From NCBI RefSeq assembly GCF_000026185.1, contig NC_010694.1:3819468-3883467 (forward strand): a stretch of DNA of 64,000 nt. Direction: 5' to 3'. This DNA comes from Erwinia tasmaniensis Et1/99 (GTDB taxonomy: Bacteria > Pseudomonadota > Gammaproteobacteria > Enterobacterales > Enterobacteriaceae). A model generated the notes under the pieces. That model was not told where the DNA came from, did not search any database, and saw only the letters and a list, made by a program, of their open reading frames with translations. Made by a program: the position numbers and the translations under genes. Positions 18,493 to 29,897 of the stretch are shown piece by piece (positions within the stretch are counted from its first letter, which is position 1; the number at the start of each line of letters is the position of its first letter).

Positions 18493-18516
18493 CTGGATGT
18501 AAAAAACTACATCCAG
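18493..18516 (-). promoter_or_regulatory. Perfect 9-bp inverted repeat in leader of the 18193-18471 gene
   Basis: CTGGATGTA and its exact complement TACATCCAG are separated by six bases, ending about 10 bp upstream of the AGGAGGT ribosome site. On the minus strand the loop reads GTTTTT. It may be an RNA hairpin in the leader or a protein-binding operator; the sequence does not decide. Confidence 0.45.
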
Positions 18517-18616
18517 TCTACCGCTGGCTCTATATACGTGAGGTGTACCACCCTGGTTAAAACGTGTGCAACCGCAGAACCCGGTAACCTGCACTTCCGT
18601 CCAGACGCAGCGCTGA

Positions 18617-19825
18617 TTACTCCTTAGCGATCGGCGTTTCATTTACCGTCACGGCTTCGCTGCCCTGAATCTGACGCACGCGCTCTTCAACTTTTTGCAC
18701 CGCGCCGGCGTCTTTCAGCAGCGTATAGGTCAGCGTAAATTCAGTGCTCTGCCCTGGCTGCAGCTGCTTCACCCGTCCCTGCTCTTTCTCAATCGTCACC
18801 GGATAGGCGTAGTTGGTTCCAGGCTCAATGCCGGTAACATATCCCTGTTTCAGCGTATCGGTGTTTTTCCACATGGTCAGCAGCGGCAGCTGATGGGTAT
18901 CAAATTCGATGGATGCGCCTTTATCCCCCTTAGCGTTAATGACCGCCGCCACGGTTTTTCCGCTGCTGTCGGCTTTCGGCGTCAGGTTAAACACCATTTC
19001 ATCGAAATCTTTGGTCGGAGCGCCATAGCGATCCCAGCCGTCCAGCCCTTTTTTCGCATAGTCGTTAAACGGCGAGACCGACTTCAGCGGAGCAATAAAG
19101 CGCGCGTCCTTTTCGAGGATCGGCGTACCAAAATTGCTGTGATAAATAATTTGGTAATCGTGGGGATAATCGGCCTGATTGGTTAACACGTCATGTACGG
19201 TGAATGAATCAGAACCGGGCACATAGCGCAGCTCGGTCCAGGTGTCGAGTTTGGCTTTTTTAAAGGTGGCTTCTTTGAGCAGCCCGCGAATGCGGATCTC
19301 ATGCGGGGCGCGGTCGTCCACCGTCACCTCCACCTTTGATGCCGGGGTATTCCCCGCCTTGCCGTGCAGGGTATAAAGCACCCCGTCTTTATTTACCGGG
19401 TGCCCCGTCCACTCAAAACCGCAGCGCACCATCATCTCGTTGAAACCTTCCAGCCAGCCCGTGCCGTTGCGGCTTTCCAGGTTCATATAGGCCGGATTGA
19501 CCACGTCCTGAACCGGAGAGTCCCAGCCAAGACGGACGCCGTGGCCGTTAACATGCAGCAGGTCCATGCCACGGCTTGGGCTAAGTGCGATAGTCAAACC
19601 GTTCTGACTGGTTAAGGTCAGCACCTTGCTGCCCTCCTGCTTCCCCCCATGCAGAACTTTTTGCTGAATGCTGAAGCGCTCCCCCGACAGCTTCAGCTGC
19701 TGGCTGTCTATCTGCCAGTTTCCCTTTTCAGTACCGCTTTCAGCATCCGTCAGCAACCAGCTTTGTGCTGCCGCCTGACCGCTGATAACCGCCATCACTA
19801 CCCCTGCCAGAATTCTCTTTTTCAT
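18617..19825 (-). CDS. Periplasmic aldose-1-epimerase-like protein (DUF4432 type)
   Basis: A 402-residue protein with a clear signal peptide (MKKRILAGVVMAVISGQAAAQ, given in part; cleavage after AAA/AQ near residue 21). The mature region has the galactose-mutarotase-like beta-sandwich pattern of DUF4432 proteins: SPSRGMDLLHV, GWDSPVQDVVNP, YHSNFGTPIL with the family His, and GIEPGTNYAYP near residue 335. It probably binds or epimerises a sugar in the periplasm; the substrate is not known. Transcribed towards the small gene at 18193-18471. Confidence 0.82.
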   Translation of the reverse strand: MKKRILAGVVMAVISGQAAAQSWLLTDAESGTEKGNWQIDSQQLKLSGERFSIQQKVLHGGKQEGSKVLTLTSQNGLTIALSPSRGMDLLHVNGHGVRLGWDSPVQDVVNPAYMNLESRNGTGWLEGFNEMMVRCGFEWTGHPVNKDGVLYTLHGKAGNTPASKVEVTVDDRAPHEIRIRGLLKEATFKKAKLDTWTELRYVPGSDSFTVHDVLTNQADYPHDYQIIYHSNFGTPILEKDARFIAPLKSVSPFNDYAKKGLDGWDRYGAPTKDFDEMVFNLTPKADSSGKTVAAVINAKGDKGASIEFDTHQLPLLTMWKNTDTLKQGYVTGIEPGTNYAYPVTIEKEQGRVKQLQPGQSTEFTLTYTLLKDAGAVQKVEERVRQIQGSEAVTVNETPIAKE

Positions 19826-20147
19826 TTTTTCATGCCTTTAGCTGAATTGATTTAGCTTTAACCCGGCTAAGACTACAAACCGCAGCAGGATAAAACCGTG
19901 ACAGCCATCACCGCCCGGTTTATTGCTTTTATCAGCTTAATAAAACGCGTGCTGCATCACTTATTTATAGTTGAGTTGGCTTTCTTACATCCATATTGTG
20001 CGATGGTTAACGGTTGTTTCACCTGGGAAAAACGATCCGCCGGTCATCGTTCCCTGCACGCACCGATCTCGTGTTCCCGTTATTGCATCACACGGGTGCT
20101 GGCGTTAAGGTGATGCCCTTGTGTGGATAACAAGTGATTAACAGGGT
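19826..20147. other. Divergent intergenic region, epimerase-like gene / avtA
   Basis: About 320 bp with no supported gene. It holds the promoters for the leftward epimerase-like gene and rightward avtA. A short frame (about 71 residues from 19898) has no ribosome site or recognisable product and is not called. Confidence 0.6.
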
Positions 20148-21398
20148 ATGAGCTTTTCAGCATTTGGCGAAAAATTTACGCGGCATTCAGGTATTACACG
20201 TCTGATGGAAGATATGGGGGAAGGGCTTCGAACCCCTGGGACAGTCATGCTGGGCGGCGGCAACCCCGCGCACATCCCAGAGATGGACGCCTATTTCCAG
20301 CAGCTGCTGCAACAGATGCACGATGAAGGAAAGCTGACGGAAGCCCTGTGCAATTACGACGGCCCACGCGGCAAAAGCGCGCTGCTGGATTCACTGTCTG
20401 GCCTGCTGCGTGAACAGTTCGGCTGGCAGATAGCGCCGGAAAATATCGCATTAACCAACGGCAGCCAGAGCGCCTTCTTCTATCTGTTCAACCTCTACGC
20501 CGGTCGGCGTCAAGATGGCAGCAGGAAACGCGTCCTGTTTCCGCTGGCACCGGAGTACCTGGGCTATGCCGATGCGGGGCTGGATGAAGATCTTTTTGTC
20601 TCCACGCGGCCAAATATTGAAATGCTGCCGGAAGGCCAGTTTAAATACCACGTCGACTTTGAACATCTTCATATTGGCGAAGATACCGGTCTGATCTGCG
20701 TTTCACGCCCAACCAATCCCACCGGAAACGTCATTACTGACGAGGAGCTGATAAAGCTGGATGCCCTGGCACAGCAGCATCATATCCCACTGCTGATCGA
20801 CAACGCCTACGGCCTGCCGTTTCCCGGCATTATCTTCAGCGAAGTACGGCCCCTGTGGAACCCGAACATCATCCTGTGTATGAGTCTGTCAAAGCTCGGA
20901 CTGCCCGGTTCGCGCTGTGGCATTATTATCGCCGATGAAAAGGTCATCTCCGCCATCGGCAATATGAACGGCATTATCAGCCTGGCCCCCGGCAGCATGG
21001 GCCCGGCTATCGCCAACGAGATGATCCAGCGCGGTGACCTGCTGCGGCTGTCAGAACAGGTGATAAAACCGTTTTATCAGCAGCGCGTTAACCAGACGAT
21101 TGCCGTTATTCGCCGCTATTTAACCGCAGATCGCTGCCTGATCCATAAACCTGAAGGAGCGATATTCCTCTGGCTGTGGTTCAGGGACCTGCCGATAACT
21201 ACGGAAGTGCTGTATCAGCGCCTGAAACAGCGCGGCGTATTGATGGTGCCCGGGCAGCTCTTCTTCCCCGGACTGGAACAGGAGTGGCCGCACACGCACC
21301 AGTGCATGCGCATGAACTATGTGCCGGACAGTGACAAGATTGAGCGCGGGATTGCCATTCTGGCAGAAGAGATTGAGCGGGCGCACCGCGAAGGGTAA
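20148..21398 (+). CDS. avtA: Valine-pyruvate aminotransferase (transaminase C)
   Basis: PLP-dependent enzyme that interconverts valine and pyruvate with 2-ketoisovalerate and alanine. The 416-residue protein matches E. coli AvtA almost throughout: FTRHSGITRLMEDMGEGLRT (residues 10-29), NGSQSAFFYLFN, SRPTNPTGNV, and the cofactor Lys in CMSLSKLGLPGSRCG near residue 250. The C-terminal Arg is in MRMNYVP. Single gene. Confidence 0.96.
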   Translation: MSFSAFGEKFTRHSGITRLMEDMGEGLRTPGTVMLGGGNPAHIPEMDAYFQQLLQQMHDEGKLTEALCNYDGPRGKSALLDSLSGLLREQFGWQIAPENIALTNGSQSAFFYLFNLYAGRRQDGSRKRVLFPLAPEYLGYADAGLDEDLFVSTRPNIEMLPEGQFKYHVDFEHLHIGEDTGLICVSRPTNPTGNVITDEELIKLDALAQQHHIPLLIDNAYGLPFPGIIFSEVRPLWNPNIILCMSLSKLGLPGSRCGIIIADEKVISAIGNMNGIISLAPGSMGPAIANEMIQRGDLLRLSEQVIKPFYQQRVNQTIAVIRRYLTADRCLIHKPEGAIFLWLWFRDLPITTEVLYQRLKQRGVLMVPGQLFFPGLEQEWPHTHQCMRMNYVPDSDKIERGIAILAEEIERAHREG

Positions 21399-21654
21399 TA
21401 CCGGGGTCATCTGTGGAATTGTCCACGGGTACAGGGGTACGACGCAAAAGCGGTGCCCCGGCTCTCCGCATCTGATGAACAACAACAGAGATAACGGCTG
21501 AAAAATCTGTATAAAGCTTGACCGTCGTCAGTCATTAAATCAATTGATCATGCTTTTTCTATGGGTCAAATTAATAATATGGAACAGCAACGCTAATATA
21601 TAAAATAAAAAAGACTGATGATATGCCTTATAACGAATATTGCAAGGTAGATGA

Positions 21655-22161
21655 AATGGCTTCCCAAAATTCACTTTATTTGGGACGGTGAGATACAAAA
21701 TATCACCTAAAAACATTAGACTTGCCACAGGTGATTATTATTTGTGGGCATATAAGGCAGCGTACTTAACCTATCACAGAAATTTAATCAATAATATTGC
21801 GAGAGAGGAATGAGTTCCGGTTATACTTTTAGCTGGCGTGGCGGCTGCTGAAGTGGGTGGTGCTCCAGACAGGTTAGCCACATACCTGCTTTCTGATCCC
21901 TTCAATATAAGAGCCGTAGCTCAGCACCTCAGAAAACTCATTTTATTCGATAACGCTGCCTTACAAGACAGGGTTAACTTAACTGATGAACAAATTACAC
22001 TGGCGGGGTCTCGCTATAATCGCGGTACTGAAAGGAAGAAAGCTGACTTCATACGTTCAATATCAGCGCCGTTAGGAGACCCCATAAGAGAATATAGTTC
22101 ATATGGTCGCCGTATTATTGAGAAAAAAGAAACGATAGCCAGAATAATGAGAGGATACTAA
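21655..22161 (+). pseudogene. Decayed lysozyme-like toxin (polymorphic toxin / T6SS effector remnant)
   Basis: One frame runs from about 21655 to the stop at 22161, interrupted by a TGA at 21811-21813. Before it reads LATGDYYLWAYKAAYLTYHR, after it VPVILLAGVAAAEVGG and later GSRYNRGTERKKADF, then REYSSYGRRIIE near the end. The LLAGVAxxEVGG and RYNRG patterns resemble, from memory, lysozyme-like peptidoglycan-targeting toxin domains; this is inference. No proper N-terminus is visible. The downstream part could be translated alone from GTG at 21838 (107 residues). AT-rich, with an immunity-like gene abutting its stop. Confidence 0.5.
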
Positions 22162-22464
22162 ATGGGAAAGGTGACGATATATATTTATTATATCATGTTG
22201 TTCCCCGTGATTTATCTTCTTTCTTCATTTAAAGAGGAGAGTCTGATTGATGGGGTTGAAATTAGAAATGCCTGTATGGCTCACAGGGCATTTGTTGTTG
22301 ATGATATAAGAGATTTCACCGTTACGTTAGCGATAATATTGTTAGTACCCTGTTTTTATTTTTTGCAGAAAACGAAATTTAAATCAACCAGCGTTATTTT
22401 TCTGACCATCGCAGTGATTTTTTACTCGGCGTGGCGGTTTTTTGTCAGGGTCACTCTCTGTTAG
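22162..22464 (+). CDS. Small three-helix membrane protein, candidate immunity protein
   Basis: A 100-residue protein with three hydrophobic segments (about residues 5-21, 50-68 and 74-92). Its ATG directly follows the stop of the preceding toxin remnant (TAAATG), the spacing expected of translationally coupled toxin-immunity pairs. The segment between helices 1 and 2 (residues 22-49, with VEIRNACMAHRAF) would be in the periplasm or cytoplasm depending on topology. No family recognised. AT-rich like its neighbour. The immunity role is inferred from position only. Confidence 0.5.
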   Translation: MGKVTIYIYYIMLFPVIYLLSSFKEESLIDGVEIRNACMAHRAFVVDDIRDFTVTLAIILLVPCFYFLQKTKFKSTSVIFLTIAVIFYSAWRFFVRVTLC

Positions 22465-22516
22465 AGGCGGAACCAGCTGATTCAGGGTCGCCGGATAGGC
22501 GACCCGCGTAAAGGGC

Positions 22517-22936
22517 TTATTTCATAATGTCGATACGGCGAGGCTGGTTGGCTTCGGGCACCACGCGCTCCAGATCGATATAGAGTAACCCATTCTCCAG
22601 CCGTGCATTTCGGACATGCACATGCTCAGCCAGCTGGAATTTGCGCTCAAAGTTGCGCTCGGCGATGCCCTGGTAAAGCCAGGTACGCTCCTGCTGTTCG
22701 TCAGGGTGCGAACCCCGTACGCTCAGAAGATTGTCATGGGAGGTGATATCCAGCTCGCTTTCGGCGAACCCCGCCACGGCAATCGTAATACGGTAGTGAT
22801 TCTCAGCCACCAGCTCAACGTTGTACGGCGGGTAACCGCCATTGTTTCCCTGACTCTGATTGGTTTCCAGCAGGTTAATCAGACGGTCAAAACCAATGGA
22901 TGAACGATAAAGCGGGGCAAGATCGAAGTTACGCAT
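22517..22936 (-). CDS. ibpA: Small heat-shock protein IbpA
   Basis: A 139-residue alpha-crystallin-domain chaperone that holds unfolding proteins on aggregates for DnaK/ClpB. It is very close to E. coli Ibp[20 protein letters not shown] at the start, [21 protein letters not shown], and [19 protein letters not shown] in the core. The C-terminal tail QPRRIDIMK carries the Ile-x-Ile type contact. Expression is likely heat-controlled by a sigma-32 promoter and a thermosensor leader. ibpB, which follows ibpA in E. coli, is not present; toxin-like genes occupy that place. Confidence 0.95.
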   Translation of the reverse strand: MRNFDLAPLYRSSIGFDRLINLLETNQSQGNNGGYPPYNVELVAENHYRITIAVAGFAESELDITSHDNLLSVRGSHPDEQQERTWLYQGIAERNFERKFQLAEHVHVRNARLENGLLYIDLERVVPEANQPRRIDIMK

Positions 22937-23052
22937 TTTCAGCTCCTGATATTCAGCGAGTTATTGATTGATTTTGGCACGCAACCCTCCACAATGGACG
23001 GGCCGCCGCTGCAGAAAAACACCGCCCTGTCGGCACGGGTTTTACTGAGCGT
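22937..23052 (-). promoter_or_regulatory. ROSE-like RNA thermometer leader of ibpA
   Basis: The ibpA leader is about 115 nt and rich in GC hairpins. Just before the start codon the transcript reads UCGCU (22955-22959), seven bases, then AGGAGC (22942-22947), the ribosome site. ROSE elements are defined by a U-pyrimidine-GCU strand that pairs with the Shine-Dalgarno sequence at low temperature. Known from the ibpA/hspA family; here inferred from the motif and position. Confidence 0.6.
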
Positions 23053-23059
23053 AGTCATA

Positions 23060-23087
23060 AGATGGTGGTGCCGGATACGCTTTCAAG
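23060..23087 (-). promoter_or_regulatory. Sigma-32 heat-shock promoter of ibpA
   Basis: On the minus strand CTTGAAA (23081-23087) is followed after 13 bp by CACCATCT (23060-23067). This fits the sigma-32 consensus CTTGAAA ... CCCCATNT, with one or two departures in the -10 part. It is placed as expected about 125-150 bp upstream of ibpA. Confidence 0.7.
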
Positions 23088-23252
23088 GGGATAAATGCGG
23101 TTTTTTTTAACCTGAAATCAGCGAATGTCTTACACTCAAGGATGAACTCATCGGCATTGCGCACCAGCCACCACTGAAGGGAAAGGGATAGGTTATCCCA
23201 CGCGCTGGCAACTATTATCAGCCGGACTTGTTGTGACTAAAGGGATTATAAA

Positions 23253-23615
23253 ATGAAAGCATTTAAGCGTTGCCACATTGCCGGCTTTGTTGCCTGTTTG
23301 TCTCTGGCCAGCGCCAGCGGCTGCTCCAGTATGATGGCACACACTGGCCCCAACACGGGCTACTATCCCGGAACACGAGCCAGCGCGGCCGTTCTCACCG
23401 ATGAAAACAGCAGCTGGATTATGCGGCCAATGGCGTTAATCGACCTGCCTTTCTCCGCCCTACTCGATACGCTGCTGTTGCCGGTCGATTATGTGACATC
23501 TGGCGATCGCGATTCACCCGGTGAGCGCGTACGCCGTAGCGAGCAGGCTAACCACACGGATACCATCATGTCGCAGACGATCGCCCCGGCTCCGGCCAGT
23601 CAACCCGCACCGTAA
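23253..23615 (+). CDS. yidQ: YidQ family lipoprotein (DUF1375)
   Basis: A 120-residue protein with a type II signal peptide: basic MKAFKRCH, a hydrophobic stretch, then SASGC with Cys24 as the lipidated residue, followed by SSMM. The conserved YYPGTRASA and MALIDLPFSALLDTLLLPVD segments identify YidQ. Function unknown. Its gene lies between ibpA and yidR, as in E. coli. The last 50 bp overlap the 3' end of the convergent yidR gene. Confidence 0.9.
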   Translation: MKAFKRCHIAGFVACLSLASASGCSSMMAHTGPNTGYYPGTRASAAVLTDENSSWIMRPMALIDLPFSALLDTLLLPVDYVTSGDRDSPGERVRRSEQANHTDTIMSQTIAPAPASQPAP

Positions 23616-24864
23616 ATATCTGACGGTGATCGGCACAGTCACGCATAAAGGCCACCCGCCTTCCATCCGGGGAGAAGACCACCGCATCCGCCACCGGTGG
23701 GGTAGCGCTGCGCTCACTGATCCTGCGTAACGCCCCGCTGGCAATATCACAGACGGTAATGCTGTTGTCATAAACAAACGCCAGCCCGCGGCCGTCAGGA
23801 TGCCAGCTAAACGCTGACTGAATATCGCTGTCGCAGCGCGTGACCTGCCGGGGCAACCCTCCCAGCGGTGAAACCGTCCACAGCTGTACCCGCCCCACGT
23901 CATCCTTCATCAGAAACGCAATCGCGCTACCGTCGGGCGAGCTGCGCAACCAGTGGCGCGGCGTGGTCGCCAGGCCCGGATAAGCTCTTTGATCGGTATA
24001 AGTCAGGCGCTTCTGTTTGACGCCGGCGGGAGGCGCGGGCAACGTCATCGCCGTTCCTTCCAGCGGCGCCTGACCGGGAATGGCATAATCAGCATTTTTC
24101 TCCGGCAAATCGACGATAAACACCTCAGCCACTTTTTCCCCGCTGGCCGAGAGCGTGTCGCCGATAAACGCCAGCGCCCAGCGTTGCCGGCTGCCATCGG
24201 CGCGCAGGTAGCCCCGATTGCCCACCCAGCCCTCTTCGTAAGCGCGATTGATGTCGTCGCTGCCCGGCCGCGGCGTGGCCGTGGTCCGGCTCACCAACAC
24301 GCAATAATGGCTGCCATCGTATTCTCGCGGATGTCTTTTCGGTGGACAAACCGCATGCAGCGGCAGGGCGATCCCCACGTTACGCAGATCCTGTCGTAGA
24401 TCCCACTCGTGCATCACATGATCGTTATAGGTAAAGCTCAGACGCGATCCGTCCGGGCTGAAGACGTGCACATGGGAACCGCCGCGCAGCGCTCCGGCGG
24501 TAAATGGCGGTGTGATATCACAGGCGTCAAGATTTTCTGCTCGTCCTTGCTGAACCACCACGCCGCGCCGATGATGAAAGTCATAGTGCCAGCGCTCGTC
24601 CGGGTGTTCCGGGCCGTGAATAAACGCATAGCGCGGCGGCAGATCGGGACTGACGGTAACCACACCAACATAGGCACCGTTGCGCGCCTGATACAGCACC
24701 TCGGTGCTACCGCTGCCGATATGTATCCGCTCAATGGTCAGTCCGGTAAAAGAGGCGCCGTTAGGGCGCACGTCATAAGCCAGCCACTGACCGTCGGCGG
24801 TCCAGACGTTAATATTGGTAAGCTGATGATTGCGCGGCGCAAATGTAAGCTGGTTTTCTTTCAT
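23566..24864 (-). CDS. yidR: YidR, DUF3748 beta-propeller-like protein
   Basis: A 432-residue protein of the YidR/DUF3748 family. It contains repeated blade-like motifs such as VFSPDGSRLSFTYND, RSSPDGSAIAFLMKDDVG, SWHPDGRGLAFVYDN and VFSPDGRRVAFMRD, resembling the TolB/PD40 propeller. No signal peptide; function unknown. The ATG at 24864 (MKENQLTFAP) is preferred. An extension to a GTG at 24882 would start inside the hairpin at 24871-24898. Downstream of yidA on the same strand. Confidence 0.87.
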   Translation of the reverse strand: MKENQLTFAPRNHQLTNINVWTADGQWLAYDVRPNGASFTGLTIERIHIGSGSTEVLYQARNGAYVGVVTVSPDLPPRYAFIHGPEHPDERWHYDFHHRRGVVVQQGRAENLDACDITPPFTAGALRGGSHVHVFSPDGSRLSFTYNDHVMHEWDLRQDLRNVGIALPLHAVCPPKRHPREYDGSHYCVLVSRTTATPRPGSDDINRAYEEGWVGNRGYLRADGSRQRWALAFIGDTLSASGEKVAEVFIVDLPEKNADYAIPGQAPLEGTAMTLPAPPAGVKQKRLTYTDQRAYPGLATTPRHWLRSSPDGSAIAFLMKDDVGRVQLWTVSPLGGLPRQVTRCDSDIQSAFSWHPDGRGLAFVYDNSITVCDIASGALRRISERSATPPVADAVVFSPDGRRVAFMRDCADHRQIFTVRVDWPEPGRSSAT

Positions 24865-24870
24865 CGGAAA

Positions 24871-24898
24871 TACCCTTAGCACGGTTTTGCTAAGGGTA
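24871..24898 (-). promoter_or_regulatory. 11-bp-stem hairpin between yidA and yidR
   Basis: TACCCTTAGCA and TGCTAAGGGTA form a perfect 11-pair stem with a six-base loop. On the minus strand it is not followed by a T run, so it is a poor terminator. Its 3' arm (GGGTA) lies directly in front of the yidR start and could mask the ribosome site. Confidence 0.5.
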
Positions 24899-24941
24899 AT
24901 CCATTCACAGCCATGATGGTATCGGTCAGCGATCCGCCCGG

Positions 24942-25751
24942 TTAAAGTACGAACTTCTCAATCGCCCAGGCAACACCGTCTTCTGCGTTGGTTTTGGTGA
25001 CAAACTGCGCCACAGCCTTCACCTTATCAATGCCGTTGCCCATGGCCACGCCGGTACCGGCATACTCCAGCATCGCCAGGTCGTTTTCCTGGTCGCCAAT
25101 CGCCATCACTTCGTCGCTTGAAAGCTTCAGTCGCTCTGCCAGCAGCCGTACGCCCGCCCCTTTATTCACCCGCTTGTCGAGAATTTCGAGGTAGTAAGGC
25201 GAACTTTTCATAATGGTATAGCGCTGTAACGCTTCGTGCGGAATGCGGGCAATGGCCGCGTCCAGCAGTTCAGGAGGATCGATCATCATCACCTTCGGGA
25301 AGGTCAGGTTGCGATCCATTTCACTGACGCTGCGGTGACGCAGGGGAATACCGGTCATCCACGACTCATGGACGGTGTATTCGCTGATATCCTTATTCGC
25401 GGTAAACAGCTCGGTTTTGCTTAGCGCCTGGAAATGCACGCCCAGCGTACGTGACAGCTGTTCAAAATAGAGATAATCCTCGAAGGTGAGCGCCACTTCC
25501 GCCACACATTCGCCGTCAGCCGCCTGCTGCACCAGCGCGCCATTATTGGTAATGCAGTACTGGCCTTCCTGTTGTAAGCCCAGTTCCTGCAAATAGCGCT
25601 GTACGCCGATAAACGGCCGCCCGGTGGCAAGAACAACCGCAACGCCCTTATCACGCGCCGTTTGAATCGCCTGTCTGACCCGTGGCGTTATCTCATGCTG
25701 CGGATTAAGTAACGTGCCGTCCATATCAATCGCAATCAGTTTAATCGCCAT
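24942..25751 (-). CDS. yidA: HAD-family sugar phosphatase YidA
   Basis: A 269-residue Cof-type HAD IIB phosphatase. Motif I is AIDMDGTLLNPQH at the N-terminus (nucleophile Asp9), motif II LATGRP, motif III includes the Lys region NKGAGVRLLAERL, and motif IV is AIGDQENDLAMLEYAG. E. coli YidA dephosphorylates sugar phosphates such as erythrose 4-phosphate and alpha-glucose 1-phosphate in the cytoplasm. Found near gyrB, as in E. coli. Confidence 0.95.
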   Translation of the reverse strand: MAIKLIAIDMDGTLLNPQHEITPRVRQAIQTARDKGVAVVLATGRPFIGVQRYLQELGLQQEGQYCITNNGALVQQAADGECVAEVALTFEDYLYFEQLSRTLGVHFQALSKTELFTANKDISEYTVHESWMTGIPLRHRSVSEMDRNLTFPKVMMIDPPELLDAAIARIPHEALQRYTIMKSSPYYLEILDKRVNKGAGVRLLAERLKLSSDEVMAIGDQENDLAMLEYAGTGVAMGNGIDKVKAVAQFVTKTNAEDGVAWAIEKFVL

Positions 25752-25919
25752 ATCATCCTCGTTAGCTAACGGTATCTCTGCATGCTAGCGCGATTCAGTT
25801 CACATTGACCAGCCGGAGTGTGCGAAAGCTTGATGCAGCAATCATCCGCTCAATTGAGAGAGCGCTGTGTCTGTTACTATCAGCATCCGTCACTGAAAAT
25901 CGACAGGAGTTATTCTGCT

Positions 25920-26084
25920 ATGAATGGGCTACTGGACATCCTCGCCGATATTCTCATTTTTTGGCCAACAGTCAGGGATAAACGAAAACGTAAAAACACA
26001 GACGTGAGGAAGCTGCCCTTTCGTAACATACCCGATCTGTCGCAGAAAAAAGATCCATCGAAGGGGAAGCAAAGCCGGGACTGA
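25920..26084 (+). CDS. Possible 54-residue small protein
   Basis: ATG at 25920 opens a 54-codon frame starting MNGLLDILADILIFWPTVRD, an amphipathic or hydrophobic N-terminus followed by a very basic stretch (KRKRKN) and a Lys-rich tail. AGGAG lies 10 bp upstream, acceptable but a little far. It is between divergent yidA and convergent gyrB. No family recognised. The membrane-then-basic layout recalls small inner-membrane proteins, but this may equally be a chance frame. Confidence 0.4.
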   Translation: MNGLLDILADILIFWPTVRDKRKRKNTDVRKLPFRNIPDLSQKKDPSKGKQSRD

Positions 26085-26198
26085 AGGGAGATAGTGCGTG
26101 GGGGAGGTAAACCTTATCAGACCTGAAGTGACGCGATCTGCGGGGAACCAACGGGGCAATCCGGCAACGCTGGGGCTGCCGGATTGTCTGGAGCGGGA

Positions 26199-29710
<3,512 letters not shown>

Positions 29711-29897
29711 AGCGGAGGAAATCCCAAAACAGGCGATGATGCGGCATCGCCCTGTCTTTTCTTGACGATAAACCAGGGCGTCAACGGTGCAGGCAGTTTG
29801 GGTGCGGCCAGCGCGCAAAAACCACAGCGTACACAAAGTACGTGAGGATTTTGGGCACTGCCCAATCCCAAAATGGCAAGCACGTTAGCCCGATAAA
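29711..29897. repeat. Intergenic insert between dnaN and recF with palindromic repeat structure
   Basis: This 187-bp gap has no gene and is dense in inverted repeats: GGCGATG / CATCGCC (29732-29751) followed on the minus strand by TGTTTT, an imperfect palindrome around GTACACAAAGTAC (29830-29841), and TTGGGCA-C-TGCCCAA (29851-29865) nested between ATTTTGGG and CCCAAAAT. The segment AAAGTACGTGAGGATTTTGG resembles, from memory, a repeat family scattered in Erwinia, Pantoea and Serratia intergenic regions. The first hairpin may act as an attenuator before recF. Confidence 0.5.
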
